Assembly: GCA_050949255.1 (NCBI GenBank)
Contig: JBMNFJ010000016.1
Span: forward strand, 124,001-188,000
DNA length: 64,000 nt
DNA from: UBA3941 sp002385665
GTDB lineage: Bacteria > Bacillota > Clostridia > Caldicoprobacterales > UBA3941
Direction: 5' to 3'
Shown here: positions 53,561 to 62,507 of the stretch, one piece after another
Numbering within the stretch: position 1 is the stretch's first letter
How the letters are laid out: every line of letters begins with the position of its first letter
The notes under the pieces: model-generated
Database searches by the model: none
Seen by the model: only the letters and a program-made list of their open reading frames with translations
What the model was told of the DNA's origin: nothing
Position numbers and translations under genes: made by a program

Positions 53561-53589
53561 TTGACAATAAAATCAGAATTTGATAAATT
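53561..53589 (+). promoter_or_regulatory. Promoter of the T-box leader
   Basis: TTGACA (53561-53566), 17-bp spacer, TAAATT (53584-53589) with an extended TGA before it. It lies just ahead of Stem I of the T-box. Confidence 0.75.
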
Positions 53590-53593
53590 AACA

Positions 53594-53892
53594 GGCAATA
53601 CTATAAAAAGCCATGATGGGGAAAAAGCATTGTAATCTCCTTTCAGAGAGCTGTTGGTTGCTGGAAAACAGTAGGAATTACAAAGGCGAGCTCGCCCTGG
53701 AGCAGTTTTGCCGAAAGTAGTTATTTTTTTATAGCTATTAGTAGGCAAGACCGGATTTATCCGCCGTTATACGGGTGTGTAGGTGTCTTTCTTGACCCTA
53801 TCATTGAGTGGATATATAAATATCAATTAGAGTGGTACCACGGAAGTTAAGGCTTTCGTCTCTAGCATAATGCTGAAGACGAGAGCCTTTTT
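53594..53892 (+). promoter_or_regulatory. T-box riboswitch with terminator
   Basis: Stem I: base GGCAA (53594-53598) with TTGCC (53708-53712); TTGTAAT (53630-53636) with ATTACAA (53677-53683); distal part AGAGAG-CTGTT-ggttgctgga-AACAG (53645-53671), the classic AG-bulge/distal loop sequence. The conserved T-box AGTGGTACCACGG is at 53831-53843. Its UGGU would pair with a tRNA ending ACCA, so discriminator base A. The terminator is GGCTTTCGTCT (53851-53861) with AGACGAGAGCC (53877-53887), one wobble, then TTTTT. The specifier codon is not certain: GCA or other triplets in the CTGGAGCAG stretch (53697-53705). Uncharged tRNA would switch on the fusion gene downstream. Confidence 0.9.
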
Positions 53893-53991
53893 AAGTTTAT
53901 ACATTTTTAGAAATATAATAGTGGAAGTTTCAAAATATATTTCAGTATATTTGAAATCCCTTTAGGAGATGAAAAACTAGGAGGAAAGAGC

Positions 53992-56523
53992 ATGAAACTA
54001 GCATTTTCAACCCTTGGATGTCCGGATTTTAGCTGGCCGGAAATCTATTCAATGGCCAGCGACTTTGGCTTTGACGGGATAGAGATAAGGGGTCTGGGCA
54101 AGGATATTTTTGCTGTTGAGGCCCAGCCTTTTACAGAAGAACAACTTCCTAAAACCATAAATAAGTTATCAGAACTTGGGATTGAGATTCCCTGTCTATC
54201 ATCAGGTTGTTGTCTTAAGTTTGCTGAGAAGGCAGAGGAGAATCATGAGGAGATAGTTAAATATATCCTGTTGGCATCTAGGCTGGGTACTCCCTATGTC
54301 CGTATTCTTGCGGATCTCAAACCCCATCCTACCGGTGAAGTAGACGATGGGGTAGTCCTGGCTGCTCTGGAACGTCTTATTCCTGTTGCAGAGGAGAATG
54401 AGGTAACCTTATTAATAGAAACCAATGGCGTTTACGCAGATACAACCCGCCTGTGTAGTCTGCTTAATGAAATATCCAGCGATGCCGTAGCAGCCCTATG
54501 GGATATAAATCATCCCTACCACTTTGCCGGAGAAACACCGGGGCAGACTGTTCAAAACCTGGGAGCTTACATTAAATATGTACATACCAAGGATTCAGTG
54601 ATGGAGGATGGTATAGTTAAGTATAGAATGATGGGAGAGGGCGAGATACCCATGGATAAAGTTATGATGGCCTTGCGCTCTATAAACTATGAGGGCTATC
54701 TCTCCTTAGAATGGGTAAAACGTTGGTCTTCAGACCTGGCTGAAGCCGGGGTCGTCTTCCCTAATTATGCCGCCTATATGAGTAGATATATAGAAAAAGG
54801 CTCTATAAAGGGCCACCTATATGACAATAATGCCGGGACCGGTAAATATATTTGGCAGAAGGATACTTTGATTGATCTGACCTTTCCTCAGTTATTGGAT
54901 CGGGTTGTAGACGAATTCCCAAATCAATATGCTTTTCGATATACAACAATGGATTATACCCGAACCTATAAGGAGTTTAGGGATGATGTGGATGCTTTTG
55001 CCCGTTCATTGATTGCAATAGGTGTAAAACACGGGGACAAAGTGGCTATCTGGGCAACCAATGTGCCTCAGTGGTTTATTGCCTTTTGGGCTACAACCAA
55101 GATTGGCGCTATTTTGGTCACAGTCAACACCGCCTATAAGACTTATGAGATGGAATACCTGCTAAGGCAATCGGACACCCATACCTTGATAATGATTGAT
55201 GGATATAAGGATTCCGATTACATCGCAATTATCAAAGAATTATGTCCAGAATTGGAAGAGTCGGAGGCAGGAAAGCCCTTGCATATAAGGAAGTTCCCCT
55301 TCCTTAGAAATATTATTACTATTGATTCTAAACAAAAGGGATGTTTGACCTGGGAGGAAGCCCTGGCCTTAGGCGAAAAAGTGCCCTTGGAAGAGGTTTA
55401 TAGAAGGGCCCAATCCTTGAATCGGCATGATGTCTGTAACATGCAGTACACCTCCGGAACTACGGGCTTTCCCAAAGGAGTAATGCTTACCCATTACAAT
55501 GTGGTTAACAACGGCAAAAATATCGGCGATAATATGGATCTGTCAACTGCGGACCGAATGATGATCCAGGTACCCATGTTCCATTGCTTTGGTATGGTTC
55601 TTGCTATGACAGCTGCCGTTACCCATGGAACTACTATGTCGCCCTTACCATACTTTTCACCCAGATTGGCACTAAGGTGTATTACAGAGGAGAAGATCAC
55701 CTGTTTCCATGGCGTACCTACTATGTTTATCGCCTTATTAGAGCATGAGGATTTTCATAAAACGGACTTTTCTCATGTGAGAACCGGTATTATGGCCGGC
55801 AGTCCTTGTCCTGAAAAGGTCATGCAGGATGTGGTAGATAAAATGAATATGACTGAGATCACTATTGTCTATGGTCAGACTGAATCTTCTCCCGGTTGTA
55901 CTCAAAGTCGGGTGGATGATAGTGTTGAGCTTCGGGTAAGCACCGTGGGCCGAGCCCTGCCCGGAATCGAATGTAAAATAATTGATCCTAAGACAGGGGA
56001 AGATCTGCCTGACAATGTAGATGGCGAATTCGTAGTTAGGGGTTACAATATAATGAAGGGCTATTACAAAATGCCAGAGGCTACCGCCGCTGTAATAGAT
56101 CAGGATGGCTGGCTTCATACCGGTGATCTGGCCCGTAGGGATGAAAATGGTTACTACAAAATTACCGGCCGGATCAAGGACATGATAATTCGGGGCGGAG
56201 AAAACATATATCCAAAGGAGATCGAGGACTTCATCTATACTCATCCCAAGGTTAAGGATGTTCAGGTAATCGGGGTTCCCGATGAGCAGTATGGAGAAGA
56301 AATCATGGCCTGCGTAATCCTAAAAGACGGCGAGGAGCTGACGGAGGATGAACTAAAGGATTATGTTCGGTCTTCCATGGCCAAGCACAAGACCCCTCGC
56401 TATGTTGAATTTGTAAAGGAATTCCCAATGAATGCCGCAGGTAAGATTATGAAGTATAAACTCCGAGAACAGGCGACTGAAAAACTAAATCTGAGGAATA
56501 GTAATCATATAGTCATAGTTTGA
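53992..56523 (+). CDS. Fusion of a sugar-phosphate isomerase-like TIM barrel and an acyl-CoA ligase
   Basis: 843 residues. Residues 1 to about 270 are a xylose-isomerase-like TIM barrel (AP endonuclease 2 family) with MKLAFSTLGCPDFSWPEI, GFDGIEIRG, LIETNGVYAD, ALWDINHPYHF, YVHTKDS and GYLSLEW, including the metal-binding Glu/Asp/His set. From about 295 an AMP-binding acyl-CoA ligase follows: YTSGTTGFPKGVML (P-loop), YGQTESSP, GWLHTGDLARRDENGYYKITGRIKDMIIRGGENIYPKEIED, and the C-terminal lysine motif AAGKIMKYKLRE. Linked in one frame with no stop, so this is a genuine fusion. The ligase resembles medium/long-chain fatty acyl-CoA synthetases; the joint substrate is unknown. ATG at 53992 after AGGAGG, under T-box control. 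Confidence 0.9.
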   Translation: MKLAFSTLGCPDFSWPEIYSMASDFGFDGIEIRGLGKDIFAVEAQPFTEEQLPKTINKLSELGIEIPCLSSGCCLKFAEKAEENHEEIVKYILLASRLGTPYVRILADLKPHPTGEVDDGVVLAALERLIPVAEENEVTLLIETNGVYADTTRLCSLLNEISSDAVAALWDINHPYHFAGETPGQTVQNLGAYIKYVHTKDSVMEDGIVKYRMMGEGEIPMDKVMMALRSINYEGYLSLEWVKRWSSDLAEAGVVFPNYAAYMSRYIEKGSIKGHLYDNNAGTGKYIWQKDTLIDLTFPQLLDRVVDEFPNQYAFRYTTMDYTRTYKEFRDDVDAFARSLIAIGVKHGDKVAIWATNVPQWFIAFWATTKIGAILVTVNTAYKTYEMEYLLRQSDTHTLIMIDGYKDSDYIAIIKELCPELEESEAGKPLHIRKFPFLRNIITIDSKQKGCLTWEEALALGEKVPLEEVYRRAQSLNRHDVCNMQYTSGTTGFPKGVMLTHYNVVNNGKNIGDNMDLSTADRMMIQVPMFHCFGMVLAMTAAVTHGTTMSPLPYFSPRLALRCITEEKITCFHGVPTMFIALLEHEDFHKTDFSHVRTGIMAGSPCPEKVMQDVVDKMNMTEITIVYGQTESSPGCTQSRVDDSVELRVSTVGRALPGIECKIIDPKTGEDLPDNVDGEFVVRGYNIMKGYYKMPEATAAVIDQDGWLHTGDLARRDENGYYKITGRIKDMIIRGGENIYPKEIEDFIYTHPKVKDVQVIGVPDEQYGEEIMACVILKDGEELTEDELKDYVRSSMAKHKTPRYVEFVKEFPMNAAGKIMKYKLREQATEKLNLRNSNHIVIV

Positions 56524-56553
56524 TGAAAATCAATTATACACAACTGGTTATAT

Positions 56554-56592
56554 AAGAAGGAACTGCGATACGGATTTGCAGTTCCTTCTTGT
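56554..56592 (+). terminator. Hairpin terminator after the fusion gene
   Basis: Perfect 13-bp stem AAGAAGGAACTGC (56554-56566) with GCAGTTCCTTCTT (56578-56590); the T tract is part of the stem and short after it. Confidence 0.75.
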
Positions 56593-56760
56593 ATGGAATG
56601 TTTAGGCAAATTTTAAAAGGATTATAAGAAAGTATGTAGAATAATGTATCATTAATCAAGTCTTCCTATAAGGGTAAACAAGAAAACACTGGAATAGGAA
56701 TTGTAGGCTCTTTGTAAAGGATCTGTCTTAATAAAGGAGAGATTTTGGAGGGATATCAAG

Positions 56761-58140
56761 ATGGCGGTAAAAGCTGTATATGATTATAGGCCAAGGATTC
56801 ATTTCACTACTCAAAAGGGCTGGATCAACGACCCCAATGGATTGGTGTACCATGACGGCATCTATCATCTTTTTTATCAGCACTATCCCAAGGATACAAA
56901 ATGGGGCCCCATGCATTGGGGGCACGCCATAAGCCAGGATCTTATAAGGTGGGAGCACCTGCCCATTGCCCTGGAGCCGGATGAACTTGGGCATATATTC
57001 TCCGGAAGTGCAGTATACGATAGGGACAATACTACAGGCTTTGCATCTTTTGGTAAACCACCCATAGTAACTATGTTTACCCATAGCGGAGAAACCCAGC
57101 AACAGAGTATAGCCTATAGTACGGATGGGGTAAACTTTACTAAATACGCAGGTAACCCGGTTATAAAAAACCCAGGGATAAGAGATTTTAGAGATCCCAA
57201 GGTCTTTTATAACCCGGTGCGGGATTCATGGAGCTGTGTAGTAGCGGCGGGAGACCGAGTGCACTTCTATGCATCCCCAAATTTGATTGACTGGATAAAA
57301 ACAGGAGAGTTCGGACCCGAGGGGAACCTCTGTCCCGGCATATGGGAATGTCCGGATATCTTTCCATTAAAGGCGCCAAACGGTGATGAGGTATGGGTTT
57401 TGGTGGTGAGTATGACCATTCCATTGGAGAAGGGCGGTCCAAAAACACAGTATTTTCTCGGCACCTTTGACGGAGATGCCTTTATCTGTACCAGACCCTT
57501 TGATGGGATAGAATGGATAGATCCCGGATTTGATAATTATGCCGCCATGTCCTATTACGGAGAGGAACTAAGGGATAGAATTGTTATTGGTTGGGGCGCT
57601 AACTGGCAATATGCCGCAGATACGCCAACCGATGAGTATCGAGGTATGATGACCTTAGCCAGAAAGCTCTCTCTTGTAGATACTCCGAAGGGATTGAGGT
57701 TGTCATCTGCACCTTTTGGTACACTGGGAGAAATAATGGTTTCCACTGCAGTAATAAAAGGGGAAAAGGCTGTAGAAAGCCAGGTCTTTGGGCTACGGGT
57801 GGAAGGACACCGGAACTTTGCGATTACACTTTCAAATGAAGTTGGTGAAGAGCTTGTTTTCGGTGTAAATGAGAATGATAATATTTTTATGGATAGGAGC
57901 AAGGCAGGGGATAAGACCTTTAGTGAAATCTTTGCTTCTGATATCTTTAGCAAAGTGGAGAAAGAAAGGTTATTTACAGGGGCCATTACTATGGAAGCTA
58001 TTTTTGATGTTGCAATGTTGGAGGTATTCGCAGATAGGGGAACCTTCGCCTGCGCACAAGTCGTTTATCCTACGACACCCTATAATAGGATTTCCATAGA
58101 AGGGGAAGCAAAAGTTACTTATTACGACGTTAAACTATGA
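56761..58140 (+). CDS. Glycoside hydrolase family 32 (sucrose-6-phosphate hydrolase / beta-fructosidase)
   Basis: 459 residues. The five-bladed propeller motifs are WINDPNG with the nucleophile Asp24, FRDPKVF (transition-state Asp) and WECPDIF (acid/base Glu). A C-terminal beta-sandwich of about 150 residues follows. There is no signal peptide, so it hydrolyses imported sucrose(-6-phosphate) or fructo-oligosaccharides. No PTS or fructokinase gene is adjacent; it may depend on an importer elsewhere. ATG at 56761. The HD gene starts 21 bases downstream and may be co-transcribed. Confidence 0.93.
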   Translation: MAVKAVYDYRPRIHFTTQKGWINDPNGLVYHDGIYHLFYQHYPKDTKWGPMHWGHAISQDLIRWEHLPIALEPDELGHIFSGSAVYDRDNTTGFASFGKPPIVTMFTHSGETQQQSIAYSTDGVNFTKYAGNPVIKNPGIRDFRDPKVFYNPVRDSWSCVVAAGDRVHFYASPNLIDWIKTGEFGPEGNLCPGIWECPDIFPLKAPNGDEVWVLVVSMTIPLEKGGPKTQYFLGTFDGDAFICTRPFDGIEWIDPGFDNYAAMSYYGEELRDRIVIGWGANWQYAADTPTDEYRGMMTLARKLSLVDTPKGLRLSSAPFGTLGEIMVSTAVIKGEKAVESQVFGLRVEGHRNFAITLSNEVGEELVFGVNENDNIFMDRSKAGDKTFSEIFASDIFSKVEKERLFTGAITMEAIFDVAMLEVFADRGTFACAQVVYPTTPYNRISIEGEAKVTYYDVKL

Positions 58141-58161
58141 CTCGGAAGGAATAGAAGAAAC

Positions 58162-58719
58162 GTGAGGATTATAGAGAGGGCTATTATATTTGCTACAGAA
58201 AAACATTCAGGTGCTGTAAGAAAGGGTAATGATATCCCATATATAGTCCATCCCATGGAAGCTTTATCCATAGCAGCCACTATGACTAATGATCCTGAAG
58301 TTCTGGCAGCAACGGTTTTGCATGATGTGGTGGAAGACACTGCTGTTACCATAGACCAGATAGAGGAGGGATTTGGTAAACGGGTTGCCGACTTGGTGGC
58401 CTGGGCCAGCGAGGACAAAATGTCCCATATCCCTCCCCAGGAATCCTGGAAGGCGAGAAAGGATGCGACAATAAAAGCCTTGGGAGATGCATCCCTTGAT
58501 GAGAAGATCATCATGTTGGCTGACAAATTATCAAATATGCGGGGTCTTTACCATGGCTTAATCCATAAAGGGGATGAAATCTGGAGACAGTTTAACCAAA
58601 AGGACAAAAGGATGCACGAATGGTACTATAGGGCCATTTTAGGGGCCCTTACCCCCTTATCGAATAGTATTGCCTATCAAGAATTCTCTTACCTGATTGA
58701 CAAGGTCTTCAATGGGTAG
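58162..58719 (+). CDS. HD-domain protein like a small (p)ppGpp hydrolase
   Basis: 185 residues matching the HD half of RelA/SpoT proteins: AIIFATEKHSGAVRKGNDIPYIVHPMEA (first His of the metal site), ATVLHDVVEDTAV (HD pair) and DEKIIMLADKLSNMRGL (last Asp). There is no synthetase domain. It resembles stand-alone alarmone hydrolases (MESH1/SAH type) and may lower (p)ppGpp or act on another phosphorylated nucleotide. GTG start at 58162. Its 3' end overlaps that of the convergent MFS gene by 11 bases. Confidence 0.8.
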   Translation: MRIIERAIIFATEKHSGAVRKGNDIPYIVHPMEALSIAATMTNDPEVLAATVLHDVVEDTAVTIDQIEEGFGKRVADLVAWASEDKMSHIPPQESWKARKDATIKALGDASLDEKIIMLADKLSNMRGLYHGLIHKGDEIWRQFNQKDKRMHEWYYRAILGALTPLSNSIAYQEFSYLIDKVFNG

Positions 58720-59890
58720 CATCACCTGTCTCTTTCTCCAAATGTGGAAGGCTAAAGGCCATAATAGCGGCCACTATGCCGAATAAGCCGGTTATCCAAA
58801 ATCCCCAAGATAGGTTTAAAAAGTCACTGATAAATCCAACTATTATAGGGCCTAAAAACATTCCAAGGCCATAGATTGCCTGAAAGAACCCCATAGCGGT
58901 AGCTTTTTTATCGTTGCTTACAGCTTGGATGCTGGTACTCATCAGGATCGAAAAGACAGCACCTCTTGCAAATCCTCCCGCAATTTGGGACAGGTATAGA
59001 AGATTAATGCTATTGATAGAGGGTATAAGGCCGGCTGATAAGCCCATGATAATAAAACCAAGTGTGAGGGCTTTACGCTTTCCAAACCGAACCACCGGAG
59101 CTGAACCACTGAGGGCGGATGCAAAAATAGCGGGAAATGTCGAAAAAGTTGTTAACAGAGATATTTGGCCTTGGGTTGCCCCCAGATTCTTAGCTGCCAG
59201 GGGAGTAAAACCATATACGGTTGCAAAGGTAATGATTTGCAATAATACCGCTAATCCTGAGGCAAACAACAGCTGAGGTTCCTTGCCGACGGCCAGGAGT
59301 TCCAGCAATTTAATAGGTTTTTGTTCTGTTTTATTTTCAACTATACCGGTCCCCAACAATAAAGATAGGGTTCCTACTGTAGCTGCCAGGTAGAATGGGG
59401 CAACGGGGCTATTAAAGACGCTTATAACTAAACCGCCCAGGAGAAGTGCCGCAATTTGTCCCAGATTATTGAAGGCGTTCAAGTAACCGATAGCCTTAGT
59501 GGACTGCTGATCAGTGAAATAGCTTGCGAACAGGACCGTAAATGGAACCCAGGCTGCAGCTGCTGCACCGCTTAGTCCTCGGAAAATCAGCAGCGACCAT
59601 GGTGTCTTGAAAAAACCCATACCCAGACTGCTTATTACAGAGATTAATATACCCAGCAAAATGAACCTTTTACGTGCATTAATCTTATCCGAGTAGATAC
59701 CAAGAGGAAGTCTAAGTACCATCTGTACAAAACCATAGGAACTTATAATAAGACCAATCAGCTTATTGGATGCTCCCAAACTCTCTGCATAAATAGGCAG
59801 GTTGGGAACAAAGGCATAAAGTGAAAACCAGAAAAGGCTTGTTACCAAATAATAAAGTGGAATTCTGTGAGACCGTGGCTGATTTTGCAT
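58709..59890 (-). CDS. Major facilitator superfamily transporter
   Basis: 393 residues with 12 predicted helices. MFS marks are the loop GIYSDKINARKRFIL (GxxxDxxxxRRxxl-type motif A between helices 2 and 3) and RGLSGAAAAAWVPF (helix 4). The second half has a related RFGKRKALTLG loop. It resembles drug/metabolite exporters of the YfmO/multidrug group. The TTG at 59902 is open, but GGAGG before the ATG at 59890 (5 bases) sets the start. Substrate unknown. Confidence 0.85.
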   Translation of the reverse strand: MQNQPRSHRIPLYYLVTSLFWFSLYAFVPNLPIYAESLGASNKLIGLIISSYGFVQMVLRLPLGIYSDKINARKRFILLGILISVISSLGMGFFKTPWSLLIFRGLSGAAAAAWVPFTVLFASYFTDQQSTKAIGYLNAFNNLGQIAALLLGGLVISVFNSPVAPFYLAATVGTLSLLLGTGIVENKTEQKPIKLLELLAVGKEPQLLFASGLAVLLQIITFATVYGFTPLAAKNLGATQGQISLLTTFSTFPAIFASALSGSAPVVRFGKRKALTLGFIIMGLSAGLIPSINSINLLYLSQIAGGFARGAVFSILMSTSIQAVSNDKKATAMGFFQAIYGLGMFLGPIIVGFISDFLNLSWGFWITGLFGIVAAIMAFSLPHLEKETGDATH

Positions 59891-60118
59891 AACATCCTCC
59901 AAAATATTGATAATTATAACAAGTTTCTACTTTAATCAGTATAATATATACTCAGAAATAATGCCATATAGATTTACTATATATGATCCTGGTCTGGCTT
60001 TTATCAGGATAATGATATCTATATGTTTCTTGACTTCAGATACCTGTAAGATTATGCTATAAGTAGCAGGCAGGGGAACAAAAGACTGCAGGGTAATAAG
60101 AGGAAGGAGACAGTTATA

Positions 60119-61084
60119 ATGAAAATTTTGACGACCTTTAAACCCAGTAAAGAAGTTATAGCTGAAATGGTAAAACTAGGTGCTTGTGTAACCGTTTTTG
60201 CTTCCGAGGAAGAGCTGATTAAATCCAATGAAGTGGAAGAAGCCGATGCTGTTATTGCAAACCACAGGACTTTGCAAATTGATTTTCTGAACAGGTGCAA
60301 GAAATTAAGGTGGATTCATGTTCCGCACGTGGGTATTGAGAGGCTGCCTTTACAGTATCTCAAAGAAAGAAACATAATAGTGACTAATGCCCGCGGGACA
60401 GCGGGTGTACCCATCTCAGAGCATATCATGACTATGATGCTGATGTTTGCAAGAAAAAGCTTCGCCGCCTATAAAAATCAACTAGCCCGTAGTTGGAAAA
60501 GTCCGGGTAATGTTTTTAATCTCTATAATAAAACCGTAGGACTTTTGGGTACTGGAGATGTAGGAAGCGAAACGGCAAAAAGGGCTAAGGCATTTGGTAT
60601 GAGAACAATTGGCTATAATACAACCGGTGAACCCTTGGAACATTTCGACAAGGTTTATTCCCCCGATGGGCTAAATGAATTCCTGGCTCAATGTGATTTT
60701 ATTGTGTGTACACTTCCACCGACATCAAAAACAGAACATTTAATAGATGAAGAGCAATTTAAATGTATGAAATCAACGGCTTATATCATTAATATATCGA
60801 GAGCAATAATTTTCAACGAGGAAGTACTATACAGCTATCTAAAAGATAAAAAAATAGCTGGTGCAGCCCTGGACGTATTTATGGATGAATTCAGGTTGGG
60901 ATATTTACCTAAGGATAGTCCTTTCTGGGATCTGGACAATCTCATTATTACGCCCCATATGGCAGGTGCCGGCGATCAGTGGAATTATTTCTCAACCAAT
61001 ATCATAATGCATAACGTACAATGTTTCTGTGAGAACAGATTGGATGATATGATCAATATTAGGGATTATGATAAAGGCTATTAG
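60119..61084 (+). CDS. D-isomer-specific 2-hydroxyacid dehydrogenase (NAD)
   Basis: 321 residues. Rossmann fingerprint TVGLLGTGDVGSETAKRA (GxGxxG), Arg in NISRAIIF, the acidic region near DVFMDEF, and the catalytic His in ITPHMAG. The family reduces 2-keto acids such as pyruvate, glyoxylate, hydroxypyruvate or 2-ketoglutarate; the substrate is unknown. The acidic residue after the GDVG nucleotide-binding loop is not obvious (GYNTTG), so NADP use is possible. ATG at 60119 with GAAGGAG upstream. Monocistronic with its own terminator. Confidence 0.9.
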   Translation: MKILTTFKPSKEVIAEMVKLGACVTVFASEEELIKSNEVEEADAVIANHRTLQIDFLNRCKKLRWIHVPHVGIERLPLQYLKERNIIVTNARGTAGVPISEHIMTMMLMFARKSFAAYKNQLARSWKSPGNVFNLYNKTVGLLGTGDVGSETAKRAKAFGMRTIGYNTTGEPLEHFDKVYSPDGLNEFLAQCDFIVCTLPPTSKTEHLIDEEQFKCMKSTAYIINISRAIIFNEEVLYSYLKDKKIAGAALDVFMDEFRLGYLPKDSPFWDLDNLIITPHMAGAGDQWNYFSTNIIMHNVQCFCENRLDDMINIRDYDKGY

Positions 61085-61095
61085 ATTTGATTATG

Positions 61096-61139
61096 GCAGA
61101 CCGGCCATGACGGTGTAATTAACCGGCCGGTCTGCTTCT
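61096..61139 (+). terminator. Terminator after the 2-hydroxyacid dehydrogenase
   Basis: Perfect 11-bp GC-rich stem GCAGACCGGCC (61096-61106) with GGCCGGTCTGC (61125-61135), then TTCTT. Confidence 0.85.
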
Positions 61140-61220
61140 TAATACAGACAGTATACTTAGGTCAGAGAATGTTTGATGTTGTGAACCTATCATCCAACTG
61201 TGATATTTTTAATCTAACCG

Positions 61221-61589
61221 TCATTTATCTTCGGAATAAGCCGTTCTAAACCCTCCTTCATCCCAGGGCACACCGCTTATTAATTCCAGCCTCTTTGTAC
61301 CATCAGGCTTGACTACTTGGTAAATGGTGGGAGTCTCTTGGCTATTGGCCCAGCTCTCCGGAGTTGGTAATCTTTCGCCCCAGGTTTTCCCCCCGTCTAC
61401 ACTTTTTTTCATGACTATAGGACCCTTGCCATGACCTTTGGGGTAGAATACAAGTATGGTTCCATCATCCAGAAGTATAGAATCAGGATGACCCAGATAT
61501 TGACTTTCTTCCCTGTCTACAAGATATTGCAAACATTTATTCTGAGACAGATCTACATATCTTATAGATTCTAACTTATTACGGCTCAT
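61221..61589 (-). pseudogene. 5' fragment of a sialidase/BNR-repeat-like protein
   Basis: 122 codons matching the N-terminal part of exo-alpha-sialidase-like proteins (GHPDSILLDDGTILVFYPKGHGKGP, then the Asp-box-like KKSVDGGKTWG). It ends at a TGA after SEDK; full members are about 350-400 residues, so most of the propeller is missing. Dropping one A near 61224 would continue as SEDNDG before a TAG, so the end is degraded. A strong ribosome site (AGGAGG) precedes the ATG at 61589. It lies 115 bases after the tipA-like gene on the same strand. Confidence 0.7.
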
Positions 61590-61704
61590 ACCAAATACCT
61601 CCTATACCGAGATTGCAGGCAAACCTACTCTTATAGATGGTACGCAAGGCTCTAATTTAAACATACTTTTTATCATATTTGCTTGTCAATAAGCTATAGT
61701 AATA

Positions 61705-62454
61705 TCACCTATTTTTATCCGCATATATGGCCATGGCTTTACACATAAATTTTGCCAAGCCTTCGCCGAATTGATCTATATTCTTGGTGAAACGTTCATC
61801 CTCTACATACATTTGCCCCAACCCTTTAAATGCATCCAGGGAATAATGATGACCGAAATTTTGGTTTAAAAAGTCGTACCATTCTTTTATGGCCTTTTGT
61901 GCATCATCTGATTCCGGCGGAGTGTTTCTAAGTTCTGCCAACCTTTGATAGATAGCGTTCATCTTTTCAACCGTGGTCTTTCTATCGGATTCAGACATGC
62001 CGCGAATCCAGGCATTGGATTTTTCAACAACGTCATCACCCCAACGCTGACGGGCTTCCTCTTCATATGGGTTATTGCTGAAATCAAACCCTGCGAATTT
62101 CTCTTTATTGGACATTTGAATTTCCCCTTTCATATACTTTATTGTTTTGTCAACAGTCGCAAGCATTTTGTCGATTCTATTGCGTTTCTCAAGGAGCATT
62201 TTTCTATGGAGCTGGAGCGCTTCCTGACGATCAAAGGAGGGATTGCCGATGATCTCTTTAATCTTTTTTAATGGGAAGTCGAGCTCCCTAAAAAACAGAA
62301 TCTGCTGGAGTATTTCAAGATCGCTGTCGGTGTAAATGCGATAACCGGAATCGGTTCTTTTCTCCGGAGTCAACAACCCGATTTGGTCATAGTGATGCAG
62401 CGTACGTACACTAATCCCAACTAAATCAGCGACTTCCTTTACTTTTAATCCCAT
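61705..62454 (-). CDS. MerR-family transcriptional activator of the TipA type
   Basis: 249 residues: a winged-helix MerR domain (VKEVADLVGISVRTLHHYDQIGLLTPEKRTDSGYRIYTDSDLEILQQI), a dimerisation coiled coil (about 75-110), and a C-terminal TipAS drug-binding-like domain (about 130-249, GMSESDRKT, WYDFLNQNFGHHYSLDAFKGLGQMYVEDERFTKNID). TipAS-type proteins bind thiopeptides or other peptides and activate efflux or their own gene. The frame reaches 62547 but the ATG at 62454 follows GGAGTGATGAG. The promoter has the 19-bp spacer typical for MerR-type activation. Confidence 0.9.
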   Translation of the reverse strand: MGLKVKEVADLVGISVRTLHHYDQIGLLTPEKRTDSGYRIYTDSDLEILQQILFFRELDFPLKKIKEIIGNPSFDRQEALQLHRKMLLEKRNRIDKMLATVDKTIKYMKGEIQMSNKEKFAGFDFSNNPYEEEARQRWGDDVVEKSNAWIRGMSESDRKTTVEKMNAIYQRLAELRNTPPESDDAQKAIKEWYDFLNQNFGHHYSLDAFKGLGQMYVEDERFTKNIDQFGEGLAKFMCKAMAIYADKNR

Positions 62455-62476
62455 CTCATCACTCCCTATGGTAGCT

Positions 62477-62507
62477 ATTATAAAGTATAACGTAACGTTA
62501 GTGTCAA
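62477..62507 (-). promoter_or_regulatory. MerR-type promoter of the tipA-like gene
   Basis: On the minus strand, TTGACA (62507-62502), a 19-bp spacer, TATAAT (62482-62477). The spacer holds a centred dyad TAACG-TTA-CGTTA (62500-62488). Long spacer plus central dyad is the mark of promoters twisted by MerR-family activators, so autoregulation is predicted. Confidence 0.85.

Noticed and set aside
53681..53700. GGCGAGCTCGCC perfect palindrome as an operator
   Set aside because: It lies inside Stem I of the T-box leader and is better explained as part of the RNA.
53694..53705. TGG as a tryptophan specifier codon in the T-box
   Set aside because: The T-box UGGU calls for discriminator base A, whereas bacterial tRNA-Trp normally has G; the assignment stays open.
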